Under the pieces are notes generated by a model, which saw nothing but the letters and a program-made list of their open reading frames with translations, was not told the DNA's origin and made no database searches. This document shows, piece by piece, positions 1 to 7,922 of a DNA stretch of 44,593 bases; position 1 is the stretch's first letter, and every line of letters starts with the position of its first letter. A program made the position numbers and the translations under genes. This DNA is from an uncultured Acidimicrobiales bacterium (lineage in GTDB: Bacteria > Actinomycetota > Acidimicrobiia > Acidimicrobiales > SHLQ01), in NCBI GenBank assembly GCA_905479685.1, contig CAJQNJ010000047.1:1-44593 (forward strand). The letters are read 5' to 3'.

Positions 1-792
1 TTTCCCGGTTTTCCCGACGGGATCATGGGCCCCGAGCTGATGATGAACTTCAGATCTCAGGCGCAACGATTCGGCGCCGAGGTCCAGACCGTCAAGGTCT
101 CCAAGGTCGACCTGTCCGAACGTCCGTTCAAGATATGGGTCGGAGATCCCGACGCTGCTGAACCAACACACCTCGCGCACACGATGATCGTGTCGACGGG
201 CGCACAGTCGATCATGCTCGGACTACCTCGCGAGACAGAGCTGATCGGCCACGGACTTTCCACCTGTGCGACCTGCGATGGCTTCTTCTTCCGAGATCAA
301 GAGATCGCCGTGGTCGGCGGCGGAGACTCGGCACTCGAAGAGGCCAACTTCTTGAGTCGCTTCGCATCAAAGGTCTATGTCGTGCACCGACGGGACGAAC
401 TCCGTGCATCACAGATCATGCAAGACCGCGCGATGTCCAATCCCAAGATCGAGTTCGTCTGGAATGCACGGGTCGTCGAGTACCTGGGTGACTCGAAACT
501 TTCAGGGGTCAAGGTCGAGAGCACCGTCGATGGATCAATCTCGGAACTCCCGGTCACCGGATTGTTCATCGCGATCGGACACACGCCCAACACGGGACTG
601 TTCACCGGACAGCTCGACATGAAGGACAACGGATATCTCCTTACCGAGCCTGGACGCACTGCAACGAACATCCCTGGTGTGTTCGCCTCAGGAGACGTAC
701 AAGACGACTATTACCGCCAAGCCATCACGGCGGCGGGTTCGGGCTGCCAAGCCGCCCTCGAAGCCGAACGGTGGCTAGAAGACCAAGATTGA
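1..792 (+). CDS. trxB: Thioredoxin reductase, 5'-truncated by window edge
   Basis: NADPH-dependent flavoenzyme that reduces thioredoxin in the cytoplasm. The reading frame is open from base 1 and already encodes FPGFPDGIMGPELM before the first ATG at 25, which matches the region after the FAD-binding start of TrxB, so the N-terminus lies outside the window. Visible are the redox-active CATC motif (STCATCDGFFF, about 260-300), the NADPH-binding GGGDSALEEA that follows it, and the C-terminal FAD-contacting GDVQDDYYRQA with the usual end. trxA follows after 66 bases on the same strand, so the pair is probably co-transcribed. The family assignment is firm; only the true start is unseen. Confidence 0.97.
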   Translation, partial: FPGFPDGIMGPELMMNFRSQAQRFGAEVQTVKVSKVDLSERPFKIWVGDPDAAEPTHLAHTMIVSTGAQSIMLGLPRETELIGHGLSTCATCDGFFFRDQEIAVVGGGDSALEEANFLSRFASKVYVVHRRDELRASQIMQDRAMSNPKIEFVWNARVVEYLGDSKLSGVKVESTVDGSISELPVTGLFIAIGHTPNTGLFTGQLDMKDNGYLLTEPGRTATNIPGVFASGDVQDDYYRQAITAAGSGCQAALEAERWLEDQD

Positions 793-858
793 CCGAAGCA
801 AGGGAATGCCAGAGCCGTCATACTGGTTCCAGTACGAAGGTCGATGAAAGGACCCCCC

Positions 859-1188
859 GTGGCCTCAGAAAACGTAACCATCCTGTCCGACGAGAACTTC
901 TCGGACACCATCTCTGAAAAGGGCGAACCCGTCCTCGTTGACTTTTGGGCCGAGTGGTGCGGACCGTGCAAGATGATCGCTCCGATCCTCGATGAGATCG
1001 CCGATGAACAGGCCGGCAGCGTCAGAATCGCAAAGCTCAATGTCGATGACGCCCCCGACACTGCTCGCCAGTACGAGGTCATGAGCATCCCGACGATGAT
1101 CTTGTTCAAGGATGGCGAACCCGTGAAGAAGATTGTCGGGGCGAAACCAAAGGCCGCAATTCTCGGAGAGCTCGCCGAATATCTGTAA
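859..1188 (+). CDS. trxA: Thioredoxin
   Basis: Small cytoplasmic dithiol protein that reduces protein disulfides and is recharged by the TrxB encoded just upstream. The product has the thioredoxin core VDFWAEWCGPCKMIAP with the WCGPC active site, the cis-proline region (SIPTMILFKDGE) and the usual length. Start choice: an ATG at 844 is in frame, but AAAGGA at 847-852 lies 6 bases before a GTG at 859, so GTG is the better start and gives 109 residues beginning MASENVTIL. The trxB-trxA order next to cwlM and parB is the known actinobacterial arrangement near the origin. Confidence 0.96.
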   Translation: MASENVTILSDENFSDTISEKGEPVLVDFWAEWCGPCKMIAPILDEIADEQAGSVRIAKLNVDDAPDTARQYEVMSIPTMILFKDGEPVKKIVGAKPKAAILGELAEYL

Positions 1189-1212
1189 CTCACCCCCTAT
1201 TGGTCCTGGAAG

Positions 1213-1218
1213 TAGTGT
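1213..1218 (+). promoter_or_regulatory. -10 box of a probable leaderless cwlM transcript
   Basis: TAGTGT lies exactly six bases before the GTG start of the CwlM-like gene, and no good ribosome binding site is visible. Transcription would begin at or next to the start codon. The same spacing recurs at five other genes in this window. Confidence 0.5.
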
Positions 1219-1224
1219 GGCCAG

Positions 1225-2211
1225 GTGAATGTCGTTGAGCTGCCTCGATTGAAACGTGGTGATGTCGGTGACAGTGTCGTCGACCTCCACGCACAGCTCA
1301 CAATCGCCGGCTACGCAGTCGAAACGATTCATCTCGATCGCTTCGGAGGCACAACCCATGACGCGCTTGTCGCGTTTCAGCGCCGGCGGGGGCTCGAACC
1401 CACTGGTGTTGTCGACGACGAAACGTGGCGATCTCTCGCCGAGGCCGCGCACTACTTCGGAGAGCGCCTCATGTGTAGGCGAACCCCCAACATGCGCGGT
1501 GATGATGTTGCTGAGCTCCAACTCCTCCTCGGCAGCTTGGGCTTTGACACGGGTTGGATCGACGGCATCTTTGGTCCCGAGACCGAAGATGCTGTTGCTG
1601 ACTTTCAACGCAATGCCGGGCTGCCTGTAGACGGTGTGGCAGGACCCACAACGTGCGCAACACTCACGCGCCTTCGGCTCTCCGCAAACGCAGCTCGCCC
1701 AGTGGCCGCGATCCGAGAACAAGAGCGTCTTCGACGAGGCAGGATTGGTCTCGTGGGCCGTCGCGTGGTCGTTGGCGACCTTGGACACTCCCCCAGCATC
1801 ATTGGGGACGTGGGGAGTCGGTTGCGCCGCGAAGGTGCCCGAGTCCTGTTGTTGCATCACCTCGACGGCTCCACCCACGCTCGAGCGGCGAACCAGTTTG
1901 ATGCCGAGATCTATCTGGGCTTCATTGCAACCGACGATGACCGGTGCACGGCGTCGTTCTACGAAACGGACTCGTTCTCGTCATATGGTGGTCAAGATCT
2001 TGCGAACCTCGCGATAGACACGTTGTCCATTGCGCTTCGCACACCTGGGGAGACGATGGGCACTCGATCGCCGGTGTTACGCGAAACCCGTATGCCCGCT
2101 GTCGTGTTTCGTATCGGCCCCAAAGATGACTTGGAGACAATCACGGGATCGATTGCATCGGCCATCTATGACGCACTCACCCGGTGGATCGAACATGGGG
2201 AAGAGACATAG
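1225..2211 (+). CDS. cwlM: CwlM-like protein: two peptidoglycan-binding domains and a degenerate amidase fold
   Basis: Two PG_binding_1 domains (about residues 10-75 and 90-150; motifs FGGTTHDALVAFQRRRGL and FGPETEDAVADFQRNAGL) are followed by an N-acetylmuramoyl-L-alanine amidase (Amidase_3) fold from about residue 170. In that fold the first zinc-ligand motif survives only as DLGHSP, and the SIHAN-type histidine is replaced (YLGFIATDD), so catalysis looks lost. There is no signal peptide. In mycobacteria CwlM sits at the same place, between trxC and parB, and is a cytoplasmic activator of MurA controlled by PknB; a similar regulatory job is inferred here. The start is GTG with a TANNNT box six bases upstream. 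It converges on parB. Confidence 0.85.
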   Translation: MNVVELPRLKRGDVGDSVVDLHAQLTIAGYAVETIHLDRFGGTTHDALVAFQRRRGLEPTGVVDDETWRSLAEAAHYFGERLMCRRTPNMRGDDVAELQLLLGSLGFDTGWIDGIFGPETEDAVADFQRNAGLPVDGVAGPTTCATLTRLRLSANAARPVAAIREQERLRRGRIGLVGRRVVVGDLGHSPSIIGDVGSRLRREGARVLLLHHLDGSTHARAANQFDAEIYLGFIATDDDRCTASFYETDSFSSYGGQDLANLAIDTLSIALRTPGETMGTRSPVLRETRMPAVVFRIGPKDDLETITGSIASAIYDALTRWIEHGEET

Positions 2212-2235
2212 AACGCGTCGGACGTCCCAGTCTAA

Positions 2236-2263
2236 CTGATCTCGAACGTATGTTCGATATCAG
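2236..2263. terminator. Hairpin between convergent cwlM and parB
   Basis: CTGAT-C-TCGAAC and GTTCGA-T-ATCAG form an 11-bp stem with one internal mismatch around a short loop, placed between the two convergent stop codons. There is no clear T-tract. It may end transcription from both sides. Confidence 0.5.
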
Positions 2264-2264
2264 G

Positions 2265-3152
2265 TCAGGGGGCGATGATTCGATAGATACGTTCGAGATC
2301 GTCAAGGTCCGCGTAGTCGATGAGGATCTTGCCCTTCTTGGCACCTAGAGATACCCCGACGCTCGTCTCCAGACGCTCGGACAGGAGTCGCTCCAGCTCG
2401 AGAATCGCAGGAGCCCGCGTTGTGCCGAGAGCGGGTCGCGCTCGCGCGCTCGCCGGCTCAGGCGCGTCGATCGGAGAAGTGACAGCATCTTTGCCCTCAC
2501 CCTTCAGGATCTGTTCGGTGTCGCGGACCGATAGACCGTCAGACACGATGCGATCGGCTAGTGCTTTCTGCTCGGCTTCGGTCTCCAGCGCGAGGATCGC
2601 ACGAGCGTGACCAGCGCTCAATCGACCATCGGACACATACCGCTGCACTGCTGTAGGTAACGTGAGTAGTCGTAATGTGTTCGCCACTGCCGAGCGAGAC
2701 TTTCCGACGCGTTTGGCAATCTTTGCCTGGGTCAGGTCAAAGTCGTCCGCCAACTGCTGATACGCTGCCGCCTCTTCGAGAACATTCAGATCTTGACGAT
2801 GGAGGTTCTCTACCAGGGCCTGCTCGAGGGATGCCATGTCATCGGCTACCCGGACGATGACGGGAACGTCCTGCAGACCAGCCCGCTTGGCTGCCCTCCA
2901 CCGACGCTCACCCGCAATCAACTGATACCCGTCGCCATCCTTGCGTACGAGGAGTGGCTGGAGGACTCCTAGCTCGCGAACCGAACTCGTCAACGCATCG
3001 AGGGTTTCTTCGTCGAAGTGCTCGCGTGGCTGATACGCGTTGGCATGAATCGATGTGACAGCGATGGTTTGAAATGTTGCATCCGGATTGTCAGTTACAT
3101 CGGAGGGAATCAACGCCCCGAGGCCCCGTCCAAGACCACTTTGTCGCGTCAT
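2265..3152 (-). CDS. parB: Chromosome partitioning protein ParB
   Basis: CTP-dependent DNA clamp that loads at parS and spreads to organise the origin region for segregation. The 295 residues show an N-terminal GLGRGLGALIP start, the CTP-binding motif with GERRWRA around residue 80, the helix-turn-helix LTQAKIAKRVGKSRSAVANT near residues 135-155, a low-complexity linker with many Ala and Pro, and a C-terminal dimer domain ending YADLDDLERIYRII. The start codon overlaps the parA stop (ATGA at 3149-3152), so the two are translationally coupled. Two parS sites lie about 1.2 kb upstream, before parA. Confidence 0.97.
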   Translation of the reverse strand: MTRQSGLGRGLGALIPSDVTDNPDATFQTIAVTSIHANAYQPREHFDEETLDALTSSVRELGVLQPLLVRKDGDGYQLIAGERRWRAAKRAGLQDVPVIVRVADDMASLEQALVENLHRQDLNVLEEAAAYQQLADDFDLTQAKIAKRVGKSRSAVANTLRLLTLPTAVQRYVSDGRLSAGHARAILALETEAEQKALADRIVSDGLSVRDTEQILKGEGKDAVTSPIDAPEPASARARPALGTTRAPAILELERLLSERLETSVGVSLGAKKGKILIDYADLDDLERIYRIIAP

Positions 3153-4228
3153 TCGTTTTCCTCCAGGGTCTCGCTGTCAGCTTCAGGCATCACCTCTGGG
3201 CTGCCGCCCAGAATCATTGTTGCCCCAAGCCCGCTTGGTCGCTTGATCGGCGCTGCAGTTGGTTCATCGAGACCCAATTGCGGCTGCGGGGGTGCGGGGT
3301 CATCGGGTGCAGGGTCATCGGGTGCAGGGTCATCGGGTGCGAGGTCATCGGGTGCAGGGTCGCTCTCGCGTTCGGGAACGATCTCAACGCCACCCGAACT
3401 CGGAACGTTGTCGTCATCGAGATTGAGTTCGTTGCCAAGTACTTCGTTCGCAAGGTCTCGGTACGCCTGCGCTCCACGATTTTCCGGGTCGAAGACGGTG
3501 ATTGGTTGACCATACGAGGGTGCCTCGGAGAGACGCACCACGCGGGGAATCACAATCTTGCAGACCTTCTCTCCAAAGTGGTTCCTCACCTCGTCGACGA
3601 CCTGACCTGCCAGCTTTGTCCGGGCGTCGTACATCACGAGAACAATGGTTGAGATCTCGAGACTCTGATTGAGGCTCTTTCGGACCAGCTCTACATTACG
3701 AACGAGCTGCCCGACCCCTTCCAACGCATAGTATTCACATTGAATCGGCACGAGGACCTCGGTCGCAGCCACAAGTGCGTTGATCGTGAGAAGCCCGAGC
3801 GACGGGGGACAGTCGATGAACACATAGTCGTAGTCGCCGACGATGGGGGCAAGGGCATCGATCAATCGCCGCTCGCGATTGAAGCCTGGCACCAACTCGA
3901 TCTCTGCCCCCGCCAAATCGAGGCTGGATGGTGCAACAAAGAGCCCTTCAACATCAGCGACGGGTTCGAGTGTGTCTTCAAGTGGGGTATCCCCCAGCAA
4001 CACGTCGTACATATTCTTCTCGATAGCCCGAGGGTTGATCCCAAGCCCCGTGGAGGCATTTGCCTGGGGGTCGAGATCGATGAGAAGCACACGTTGCCCG
4101 AGCTCAGCGAGAGCGGCACCAAGATTGACGGTTGTTGTGGTCTTGCCCACACCGCCCTTTTGATTCGCAATTGCAATGACTCGGGTCTTTGATTGCGCGA
4201 TCAGTTCCGAGGAGGTCATATCCAACAA
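3149..4228 (-). CDS. parA: Chromosome partitioning ATPase ParA (Soj) with repetitive acidic C-terminal tail
   Basis: Walker-type ATPase that moves ParB-origin complexes along the nucleoid. The deviant Walker A motif KGGVGKTTTTVNLGAAL is near residue 24, followed by DLDPQANAS and DCPPSLG. The core ends near residue 275; about 80 further residues form an unusual tail rich in Asp, Pro and Ala with DDPAP repeats, ending in a short conserved-looking segment (SGLGATMILGGSPEVMPE). Length is 359 against about 260-320 for the family. The start is uncertain: TTG at 4228 lies 5 bases after GAGG, while the ATG at 4219 is the more usual codon. parB follows with an ATGA overlap. Confidence 0.95.
   Translation of the reverse strand: MLDMTSSELIAQSKTRVIAIANQKGGVGKTTTTVNLGAALAELGQRVLLIDLDPQANASTGLGINPRAIEKNMYDVLLGDTPLEDTLEPVADVEGLFVAPSSLDLAGAEIELVPGFNRERRLIDALAPIVGDYDYVFIDCPPSLGLLTINALVAATEVLVPIQCEYYALEGVGQLVRNVELVRKSLNQSLEISTIVLVMYDARTKLAGQVVDEVRNHFGEKVCKIVIPRVVRLSEAPSYGQPITVFDPENRGAQAYRDLANEVLGNELNLDDDNVPSSGGVEIVPERESDPAPDDLAPDDPAPDDPAPDDPAPPQPQLGLDEPTAAPIKRPSGLGATMILGGSPEVMPEADSETLEENE
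3291..3360 (-). repeat. 15-bp tandem repeat in parA
   Basis: Four complete 15-base units (plus-strand form GGTGCAGGGTCATCG, with single-base variants) and a partial fifth encode the DDPAP repeats in the ParA tail. Such a short in-frame tandem array can change copy number by slippage without breaking the frame. Confidence 0.85.
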
Positions 4229-4325
4229 CCGTACCTCTTCGCATCATCATGGTGGTGACAGTCAACAAAATTCTCTTCAGGCACGTGAGCAACAGCAGCA
4301 ACAGCTCAGTGTGCAGCCGTCCAGG

Positions 4326-4341
4326 TGTTTCACGTGAAACC
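4326..4341. promoter_or_regulatory. parS site 1
   Basis: GTTTCACGTGAAAC at 4327-4340 matches the bacterial parS palindrome (TGTTTCACGTGAAACA) except for the last outer base. It lies in the rsmG-parA gap, within about 4 kb of dnaA, which is where ParB loading sites are expected. Confidence 0.95.
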
Positions 4342-4375
4342 TTCATCTGTACGCAGTTGGATACACGTGGTTGGT

Positions 4376-4391
4376 TGTTTCACGTGAAACA
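4376..4391. promoter_or_regulatory. parS site 2
   Basis: TGTTTCACGTGAAACA matches the consensus at all 16 positions. It lies 50 bases from the first site, i.e. nearly five helical turns, so two ParB dimers could load on the same face. The rest of the 221-base rsmG-parA gap shows no other gene. Confidence 0.97.
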
Positions 4392-4449
4392 ACCAGGCGG
4401 ACACCCAGGACCCCGGGGGAGATCGCGAGAACCGCGGCGTGTTGGTTCT

Positions 4450-5061
4450 TTAGAACAGCAGCGTCTTACGGGCACCGCGTCGGGGAAGGTCGGGGATCTC
4501 TTGTGGTGTCCGACGGAACCGCGCATACTTTCCAGACGGCGTCATCCAGCTCTCCTCGAACTCCAGGCCGGTTCGTTCTAGTCCAGCCTTTGGCCATCGG
4601 CGCTCCAGATCACCCGAACGCGGCTCACTCACAAGCAATGAGCCACCCGTACGAAGAAATGGGCTCGCACACTCCGCCGTATCGCCGGGAGGACCAAACG
4701 ATCGTGCAGTCACCCAATCCGCACATCCGCGCAGTGGACCTCGGCCCACGAGTGCGGCGTCTTCGGCAACGACGGAGACTCGATCCTGTAACCTCAGTCG
4801 ATGAACCGCACGAGTGAGGAGCTCGGTGCGTCCCTGTCGTCGCTCGATCAGCGTCCAGCGTGTGTCCTCGAAGGCGTCTGCGAGAACGAGCGCCGGAAGT
4901 CCAGCCCCAGAGCCGAGGTCAACAACGTCTCCAACAAACACCGCGTGTGGGGTGCTCGAAAAAGCAACAAACCCCATGGCGTGTTCGCCATGGGGTTTGC
5001 TTTCACCACCAAACTGACCCGCTCGAATCCCCTCCAACAGCACATCTTCGGCAGAACGCAT
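4450..5061 (-). CDS. rsmG: 16S rRNA m7G methyltransferase RsmG, short N-terminus
   Basis: SAM-dependent methyltransferase that modifies G527 (E. coli numbering) of 16S rRNA. The SAM-binding motif VVDLGSGAGLPALVLA is at residues 46-61, followed by WTLIERRQGRTELLTRAVHRL and the ARSFGPP motif. The family usually has 60-70 residues before the glycine motif; only about 45 are available here because jag ends 12 bases upstream, so the N-terminal helices are short or diverged. A perfect 14-bp hairpin with a T-rich tail falls inside codons 21-31, so a later start such as GTG at 4941 cannot be excluded. The position between jag and parA matches the actinobacterial order. Confidence 0.85.
   Translation of the reverse strand: MRSAEDVLLEGIRAGQFGGESKPHGEHAMGFVAFSSTPHAVFVGDVVDLGSGAGLPALVLADAFEDTRWTLIERRQGRTELLTRAVHRLRLQDRVSVVAEDAALVGRGPLRGCADWVTARSFGPPGDTAECASPFLRTGGSLLVSEPRSGDLERRWPKAGLERTGLEFEESWMTPSGKYARFRRTPQEIPDLPRRGARKTLLF
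4961..5003 (-). terminator. Terminator-like hairpin inside the rsmG frame
   Basis: CAAACCCCATGGCG (4968-4981) and CGCCATGGGGTTTG (4986-4999) pair perfectly around a 4-base loop. Read on the minus strand, the stem is followed by TTGCTTTTT, the pattern of an intrinsic terminator. It lies within the 5' part of the rsmG reading frame, just after jag. Confidence 0.6.
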
Positions 5062-5073
5062 GCACTCTGTGTA

Positions 5074-6111
5074 TCAGAGTGGGCGAATAACCACTCGCCT
5101 TCTCGGCTCTTCACCCTCCGAGCCAGTCTCGACGCCGTCGATCTCGTTCACGGCGTCGTGCACGACTTTGCGGTCAGCGGGCCCCATTGGCTCGAGTAGT
5201 TTCTCGGTACCTGATTCAATGACATCGGCGGCGATCTGTGCAGCGAATCCCCGAAGTGCAGCTGTACGACGAGCGCGGTAACCGGCCACGTCTACACGTA
5301 GCCGATCTGTCTTTGCACCATCTGACTTGCGTTGAACAACAGTCCGAGTCAATTCCTGTAACGCATTGAGGGTGACACCCTTTTGTCCAACGAGAAGACC
5401 TAGTTCGCTGCCAGTTACTTCCAGCTCGATGGCGTCATCATCGACTTCTTCGGCAACTACGGCGACCGAGCCATCCATCTCGAATGCTCCAAGCACGCCC
5501 TCGAGAAACTCTCTGGCTGCCTTCTCCTGATCGCTTCTGCTCATTTGTTCATCCACGGAGTCCCTCTTCCCGTTGTCACCAGTTGTCTGATCGCCACTCC
5601 GAGGAGGGCTGCTTGCCTTGTCACGATTTCCACCAGACGTACCTCCCTGACGACCATCGCCGCCAGATTTCTTCGCCTCGCCCTTCGACTTCGACGACTG
5701 TTCGCTCGGGGCGACAGCATCAGAAGTCGTCGAATCGTTATTGTCACGGGACGACTTGCCCTTGGCTGAGTCGTTCCTGTTGGAGCCACCAGACTTCGCC
5801 GCGGCCTTCGCTCCTCCGCGCTTGCCTTCCTCGTTCCCGCCCTTGCTGGAACGTGACCCTGCTTTTTGATTGCGGTTTCGACCACTTCCACCCCCACCAG
5901 TTCGTCGACGACCACGGTCATCTTTGGTGGCCGTCTGTTTGGGGCGAACACGTGCACGGATTCTGGCCTCGTTCTTGACGCGGCCGAACAATCCTTTCTC
6001 GACATCGTTCACAACATCGAACTCAGCCTCGTCAGCAACGATCCCAAGTTGGTCGAGCGCATGGCTCTTTGCTTCATCGAGCGTTCTACCCGACGTGGTA
6101 ATCCAGTCCAT
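5074..6111 (-). CDS. jag: RNA-binding protein Jag/KhpB (KH and R3H domains)
   Basis: Cytoplasmic RNA-binding protein (KhpB, also SpoIIIJ-associated) linked to small-RNA and cell-division control in Gram-positive bacteria. A Jag_N domain occupies residues 1-55 (TTSGRTLDEAKSHALDQLG...EKGLFGRVKNEARIRARVRP). Residues about 58-200 are disordered and rich in Gly, Ser, Lys and Arg. A KH domain follows (ELEVTGSELGLLVGQKGVTL), then an R3H domain with the signature arginine and histidine in DRKVVHDAV. At 345 residues it is longer than most because of the linker. It starts two bases after the yidC stop, so it belongs to the rpmH operon. Confidence 0.95.
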   Translation of the reverse strand: MDWITTSGRTLDEAKSHALDQLGIVADEAEFDVVNDVEKGLFGRVKNEARIRARVRPKQTATKDDRGRRRTGGGGSGRNRNQKAGSRSSKGGNEEGKRGGAKAAAKSGGSNRNDSAKGKSSRDNNDSTTSDAVAPSEQSSKSKGEAKKSGGDGRQGGTSGGNRDKASSPPRSGDQTTGDNGKRDSVDEQMSRSDQEKAAREFLEGVLGAFEMDGSVAVVAEEVDDDAIELEVTGSELGLLVGQKGVTLNALQELTRTVVQRKSDGAKTDRLRVDVAGYRARRTAALRGFAAQIAADVIESGTEKLLEPMGPADRKVVHDAVNEIDGVETGSEGEEPRRRVVIRPL

Positions 6112-6113
6112 TT

Positions 6114-7211
6114 CTACCTCTTCTTCTTCTTGCGCGCCTTCGGCTGGACACTTGCGCGAGCACTAGCTTGCCTGCCGCTTGAGTTGCGACCAGGTGCGCC
6201 CGTCTGCGCTGCCGTTGACGTCTTCGATTTCTTCTTTGCTCCACTAGACCCGTTCTTCTTTGGGCTACTGGTTTTCGAGTTGTTCTTTGTCGAACGAGAG
6301 TTCTTTGTGTTACTACCCTTGCTGCCGCCACCTTTACCCGAACTGCTCTTGGAGTCCCGGGGTGAGTCCTCACGGTTCTTTCGCAATTGTCCGCCGAGCG
6401 AGTCTTCGCCGTGATACATCGAGCGCGTGATGTAGTACTGCTGCGCAATCCGGTACAAGTTGGACACGAGGAAGTAGAACACGATGGCGGCAGGAAGCGT
6501 GAACGCGAACACGGGCAGGAAGAAGGGCATGAACTTCATGATCATTTCCTGCGTTGGATTGACTGCCGCGCCCGTCTGGCGCTTCCGAATCATCTGATGT
6601 TGCACCCATCCCGAGATGCCAACGACCAACACGAGCAGAAGGTAGGGGAGCGCGTCGATAATGCCGTCGCCGAGCACCTGGCTCGCCGAGCGGGCGAGAT
6701 CGAACCCCATGCTGTTCATCTCGCTGGTGTTGGAGAGGTCTTCGAAGAGTTGCGTGTCCTCGCTGACATATGCGGGGTTGAACAGACGGTTCTCGCCAAG
6801 ATCGATGACCTCGGGAGCAGTACCACCCGCTAGAGAGCCAGTGACTTCGCCAAACTCGGTTCCGACGTCAGTTGCGCGGCGGGTGATTCCAATGATCACG
6901 CGGTACAAGACCAAGAACACGGGAATCTGAAACAGCATCGGGATACAGCCGCCAACGGGATTGATGTTGTTCGCTTTATAGAACTCCATCATTTCGGCGT
7001 TCATCGCCTCGCGCTCGTCCTTGTCGTACTTGTTCTGAATCGCCTTCAGCTCCGGCTGGAGTAACTGCATCTTGAGCATCGACTTCGTGCCCGTCAGCGT
7101 GAGCGGAGTGGAGATCACCAGTACGACCAAGGTCAACAAGACGATGGCAACGACATACGAGTTGTTGAGGTCGTAGAAGAACGACAGCAGGTTTGCGATA
7201 AGATCGAACAT
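6114..7211 (-). CDS. yidC: Membrane protein insertase YidC/Oxa1
   Basis: Inserts and folds membrane proteins, alone or with SecYEG. The product has the Oxa1 core: transmembrane segments near residues 15-38, 92-110, 190-210 and 230-265, the basic first cytoplasmic loop (KSMLKMQLLQPELKAIQNKY), and the motif NPVGGCIPMLFQIPVFLVLY. It lacks the large periplasmic domain of Gram-negative YidC, as expected for Gram-positive bacteria. The last 90 residues are a Lys/Ser/Gly-rich basic tail ending KARKKKKR, probably for ribosome contact. The start overlaps the yidD stop by one base. Confidence 0.96.
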   Translation of the reverse strand: MFDLIANLLSFFYDLNNSYVVAIVLLTLVVLVISTPLTLTGTKSMLKMQLLQPELKAIQNKYDKDEREAMNAEMMEFYKANNINPVGGCIPMLFQIPVFLVLYRVIIGITRRATDVGTEFGEVTGSLAGGTAPEVIDLGENRLFNPAYVSEDTQLFEDLSNTSEMNSMGFDLARSASQVLGDGIIDALPYLLLVLVVGISGWVQHQMIRKRQTGAAVNPTQEMIMKFMPFFLPVFAFTLPAAIVFYFLVSNLYRIAQQYYITRSMYHGEDSLGGQLRKNREDSPRDSKSSSGKGGGSKGSNTKNSRSTKNNSKTSSPKKNGSSGAKKKSKTSTAAQTGAPGRNSSGRQASARASVQPKARKKKKR

Positions 7212-7432
7212 CAGTTCGCCTTCCGAGCGGGAATTGGGTCAAATCCATGTCCACCCCAAGGATGGCAACGACAAATACGGCGCAGACCGAGCCAAGATCC
7301 TCGGAGAAATCCGAACTCAGCGATGGCGTCGTCCGTGTAATGAGAGCACGTCGGCGAGTATCGACATGTCGGCGGTCGAGTCGACGACCACGCGTGATAG
7401 ATCGATATCAGGCCGCGAGAAACCCGTTTCAC
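7211..7432 (-). CDS. yidD: Membrane protein insertion efficiency factor YidD
   Basis: Small membrane-associated protein that helps YidC-dependent insertion. The 73 residues carry the family pattern: basic, amphipathic N-terminus ([16 protein letters not shown]), the cysteine-rich core CRYSPTCSHYTDDAI, and CRCHPWGGHGFDPIP. It overlaps rnpA by four bases and yidC by one, so translation of the block rpmH-rnpA-yidD-yidC is coupled. Confidence 0.95.
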   Translation of the reverse strand: MKRVSRGLISIYHAWSSTRPPTCRYSPTCSHYTDDAIAEFGFLRGSWLGLRRICRCHPWGGHGFDPIPARKAN

Positions 7433-7791
7433 GAGACACTCTCGACTGATTTTTCCATCTTTTTCATGAGTTCCAACACCTGATTCCGAAGCTCGGAAAA
7501 TTGCAGCTCGTGAGCACCTGGCAACACAATGACCATCGCCGCCGCCAACCGTGGAGCGTTCTCGATGCCCAGGACCTCACTGAAGATCGCCCGAAGCCGG
7601 CGCCGAATACGGTTTCGCACCACTGCGTTCCCTACCTTGCGAGAAATCGAGTACGCAATCCGCGGGGTCTGGGTCGAATCAGCGTCCGTTCTCACAAGAA
7701 GATACCTGCATCGCAAGTCTCGAGATCGAACGTGCAGACCATCCGATCGAAGCCGAACAAGTTCGGCTCGGTCAGATATCCCCGAGATCAA
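7429..7791 (-). CDS. rnpA: Ribonuclease P protein component
   Basis: Protein subunit of RNase P, which binds precursor tRNA 5' leaders and assists the catalytic RNA. The 120 residues include the signature [19 protein letters not shown] near residues 48-66, with the expected basic character. It overlaps rpmH by four bases (ATGA at 7788-7791), as is common for this pair, and overlaps yidD by four bases downstream. Confidence 0.96.
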   Translation of the reverse strand: MISGISDRAELVRLRSDGLHVRSRDLRCRYLLVRTDADSTQTPRIAYSISRKVGNAVVRNRIRRRLRAIFSEVLGIENAPRLAAAMVIVLPGAHELQFSELRNQVLELMKKMEKSVESVS

Positions 7792-7922
7792 GCCGACAGC
7801 TTGTGGCGGCCCTTACGGCGACGATTCTTCAGGATCTCTCGGCCAGCGCGGGTCGACATCCGCTGGCGAAAGCCGTGTTTCTTCGACCGTTTGCGGACAT
7901 TTGGCTGATACGTGCGCTTCAT
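7788..7922 (-). CDS. rpmH: Ribosomal protein bL34
   Basis: Large-subunit ribosomal protein of 44 residues, very basic, beginning [18 protein letters not shown] and ending GRHKLSA, typical of bL34. The frame is open further upstream to 7973, but ATG at 7922 is preceded by GGAGAAGAG at optimal spacing and gives the family length. It heads the minus-strand operon rpmH-rnpA-yidD-yidC-jag-rsmG, divergent from dnaA. Confidence 0.97.
   Translation of the reverse strand: MKRTYQPNVRKRSKKHGFRQRMSTRAGREILKNRRRKGRHKLSA

Noticed and set aside
865-1878. Long minus-strand open frame (337 codons) opposite trxA and cwlM
   Set aside because: It mirrors codon bias of two clearly real genes and its translation has no domain-like pattern. 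High-GC genomes give many such antisense frames.
7426-7439. parS-like GTTTCACGAGACAC in the rnpA-yidD overlap
   Set aside because: Two mismatches to the palindrome inside coding sequence; the two sites at 4326 and 4376 are perfect in the core and intergenic.
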